6,271 nt of DNA, from positions 4,505 to 10,775 of the forward strand of contig VBKA01000086.1 of the NCBI GenBank assembly GCA_005879815.1, written 5' to 3'. Source of the DNA: Chloroflexota bacterium. Its GTDB lineage: Bacteria; Chloroflexota; Limnocylindria; QHBO01. Numbering within the stretch: position 1 is the stretch's first letter; every line of letters starts with the position of its first letter. The notes under the pieces were generated by a model that saw nothing but the letters and a program-made list of their open reading frames with translations, had not been told where the DNA came from and made no database searches. Below, piece after piece: positions 5,748-6,271 of this stretch. Both the position numbers and the translations under genes were made by a program.

Positions 5748-5763
5748 GGGTCCCTTGGTACCC
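5748..5763. promoter_or_regulatory. Second, degenerate copy of the inverted repeat
   Basis: GGGTCCCTTGGTACCC has complementary outer arms (GGGT and ACCC) and a CCTTGG centre. It aligns with the opposite strand of the 5714-5727 site (GGGACCTTGGTCCC) after one extra base on each side. The centres are 35 base pairs apart. Two related sites in a divergent promoter region are typical of a dimeric repressor or activator; the function here is inferred only. Confidence 0.3.
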
Positions 5764-5843
5764 CGGGCGAACCGGACGACAGCGCTACAGACCTCCTTGG
5801 GATGCGCCCCTAACGTCGCCGGGTACTCCTCGGGGAGGAATGT

Positions 5844-6271
5844 GTGTTGAATCCGCTGCGGCGCCAGGGGCGCCATCCACTCCGTCGGGCCGGCGGCCTG
5901 GCGACCCTCTCACTGCTGGTTGCCGCGCTGCTGGCGTGGACGCCTGCAGTCACGGCCGGTTGGAACCAGAGTGGTGCGGAGGCCACCCTCTGGCAGCTCA
6001 TGAACGGGGACCGCGTCAACAACGGCGTGAGGCCGATCCAGTCGAACGGCACGCTGGTGAGCATCGCCCGCTGGCGCAGCAAGGACATGATCGTCCACAA
6101 CTACTTCAGCCATAACATCCCGGCCTGCGGCGGCTGCCTCGTCTTTCACTACTACGATCTGAACGGCCTGAACTACGCATGGGCTGGCGAGAACATCGGC
6201 TGGAACTCCGGCTACTCGGACGCAGACTCGGCGGTCTCCGTCAACAACGCCTTCATGGCTTCCTCCGAACA
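5844..6271 (+). CDS. Secreted CAP-domain (SCP/PR1-like) protein, 3' end beyond window
   Basis: 142 complete codons are visible. The start is a GTG at 5844, five bases after GGGGAGG (5832-5838). The ATG at 5840 is in another frame and leads to an unrelated, Pro/Gly-rich product. Residues 1-38 form a signal peptide: a basic region with four Arg before residue 16, a hydrophobic core LATLSLLVAALLAW (19-32), and a cleavage site after TPAVTA. The mature part is a CAP domain: LMNGDRVNNGV helix 1, WRSKDMIVHNYFSH with cavity His90, and AGENIGWN with Glu116, followed by SVNNAFMASSE, where family members usually continue into an HR-N-I motif. CAP proteins are extracellular or wall-associated; bacterial ones are mostly of unknown function. 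A CGGC motif (Cys95, Cys98) sits between the histidine and the glutamate and could form a disulfide or bind metal. The gene is divergent from the ABC operon. Confidence 0.93.
   Translation, partial: MLNPLRRQGRHPLRRAGGLATLSLLVAALLAWTPAVTAGWNQSGAEATLWQLMNGDRVNNGVRPIQSNGTLVSIARWRSKDMIVHNYFSHNIPACGGCLVFHYYDLNGLNYAWAGENIGWNSGYSDADSAVSVNNAFMASSE

Larger units (their letters stand above)
5705..5843. promoter_or_regulatory. Divergent spacer between the ABC operon and the CAP-domain gene
   Basis: 139 bases between outward-reading genes, so both promoters should lie here. No -35/-10 pair can be assigned with confidence. The stretch is notable for three CCAAGG/CCTTGG hexamers (5718-5723, 5753-5758, 5795-5800), the first two inside inverted repeats, and for GGTACC and CCCGGG palindromes at 5757-5762 and 5762-5767. 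Confidence 0.45.

Noticed and set aside
5064..5876. Minus-strand frame of 270 codons crossing the ATPase start
   Set aside because: It is the ATPase read in the wrong frame; no motif survives and its composition is dominated by Arg and Ala.
4727..6115. Plus-strand open frame of 462 codons opposite the ABC ATPase and across the CAP gene start
   Set aside because: It is antisense to an ATPase with every motif intact, has a composition rich in His, Arg, Gly and Pro with no domain, and spans the divergent promoter region. Its downstream part from the ATG at 5840 is the CAP gene read out of frame.

Overview
The window is G+C-rich (roughly two thirds by eye), gene-dense bacterial DNA with strong G/C preference at third codon positions. 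It shows short intergenic gaps, GTG starts and weak Shine-Dalgarno signals. The protein styles (a GT4 glycosyltransferase with a GYGGTER motif, a secreted CAP-domain protein with an AGENIGWN motif, ABC-2 exporter genes) fit an uncultured Chloroflexota or actinobacterial lineage. That placement is inference; no phylogenetic marker is present.

Layout, left to right. (1) 1-992, minus: a GT4 glycosyltransferase whose C-terminus lies beyond the left edge and which the window border makes easy to miss. (2) 993-1086: a divergent spacer with a hairpin that covers a GGAGGAG sequence. (3) 1087-1572, plus: an unrecognised small protein with one compact conserved-looking core between Pro/Ala-rich tails. 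Its 3' end overlaps convergently with (4) 1512-2243, minus: an OmpR/PhoB-class response regulator, KdpE-like in its DNA-binding domain, with no kinase beside it. (5) 2244-2428: a divergent spacer with a short imperfect tandem repeat. (6) 2429-2764, plus: a 111-residue protein resembling small proteins often mislabelled as 1,4-alpha-glucan branching enzyme. (7) 2810-2843: a strong hairpin between convergent genes, best read as a terminator for the minus-strand operon. (8) 5704 down to 2851, minus: a compact three-gene operon of ABC ATPase, ABC-2 permease and a two-TM helical protein, with a 2-nt gap and then a 4-nt stop/start overlap. (9) 5705-5843: a divergent spacer with two related inverted repeats. 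(10) 5844-6271, plus: a secreted CAP (SCP/PR1) protein cut by the right edge.

The ABC operon is the only clear functional unit: an ATPase and a half-size permease would dimerise into an exporter, and the third, translationally coupled protein is probably an accessory subunit. The glycosyltransferase, exporter and secreted protein are all compatible with cell-envelope work, but nothing in the sequence links them. I found no CRISPR array, tRNA, rRNA, insertion sequence or recognised defence system. The least-explained items are the exporter's third gene, the glutamine in place of the ATPase switch histidine, the unknown 1087-1572 protein, and the repeated CCAAGG-type inverted repeats ahead of the exporter.
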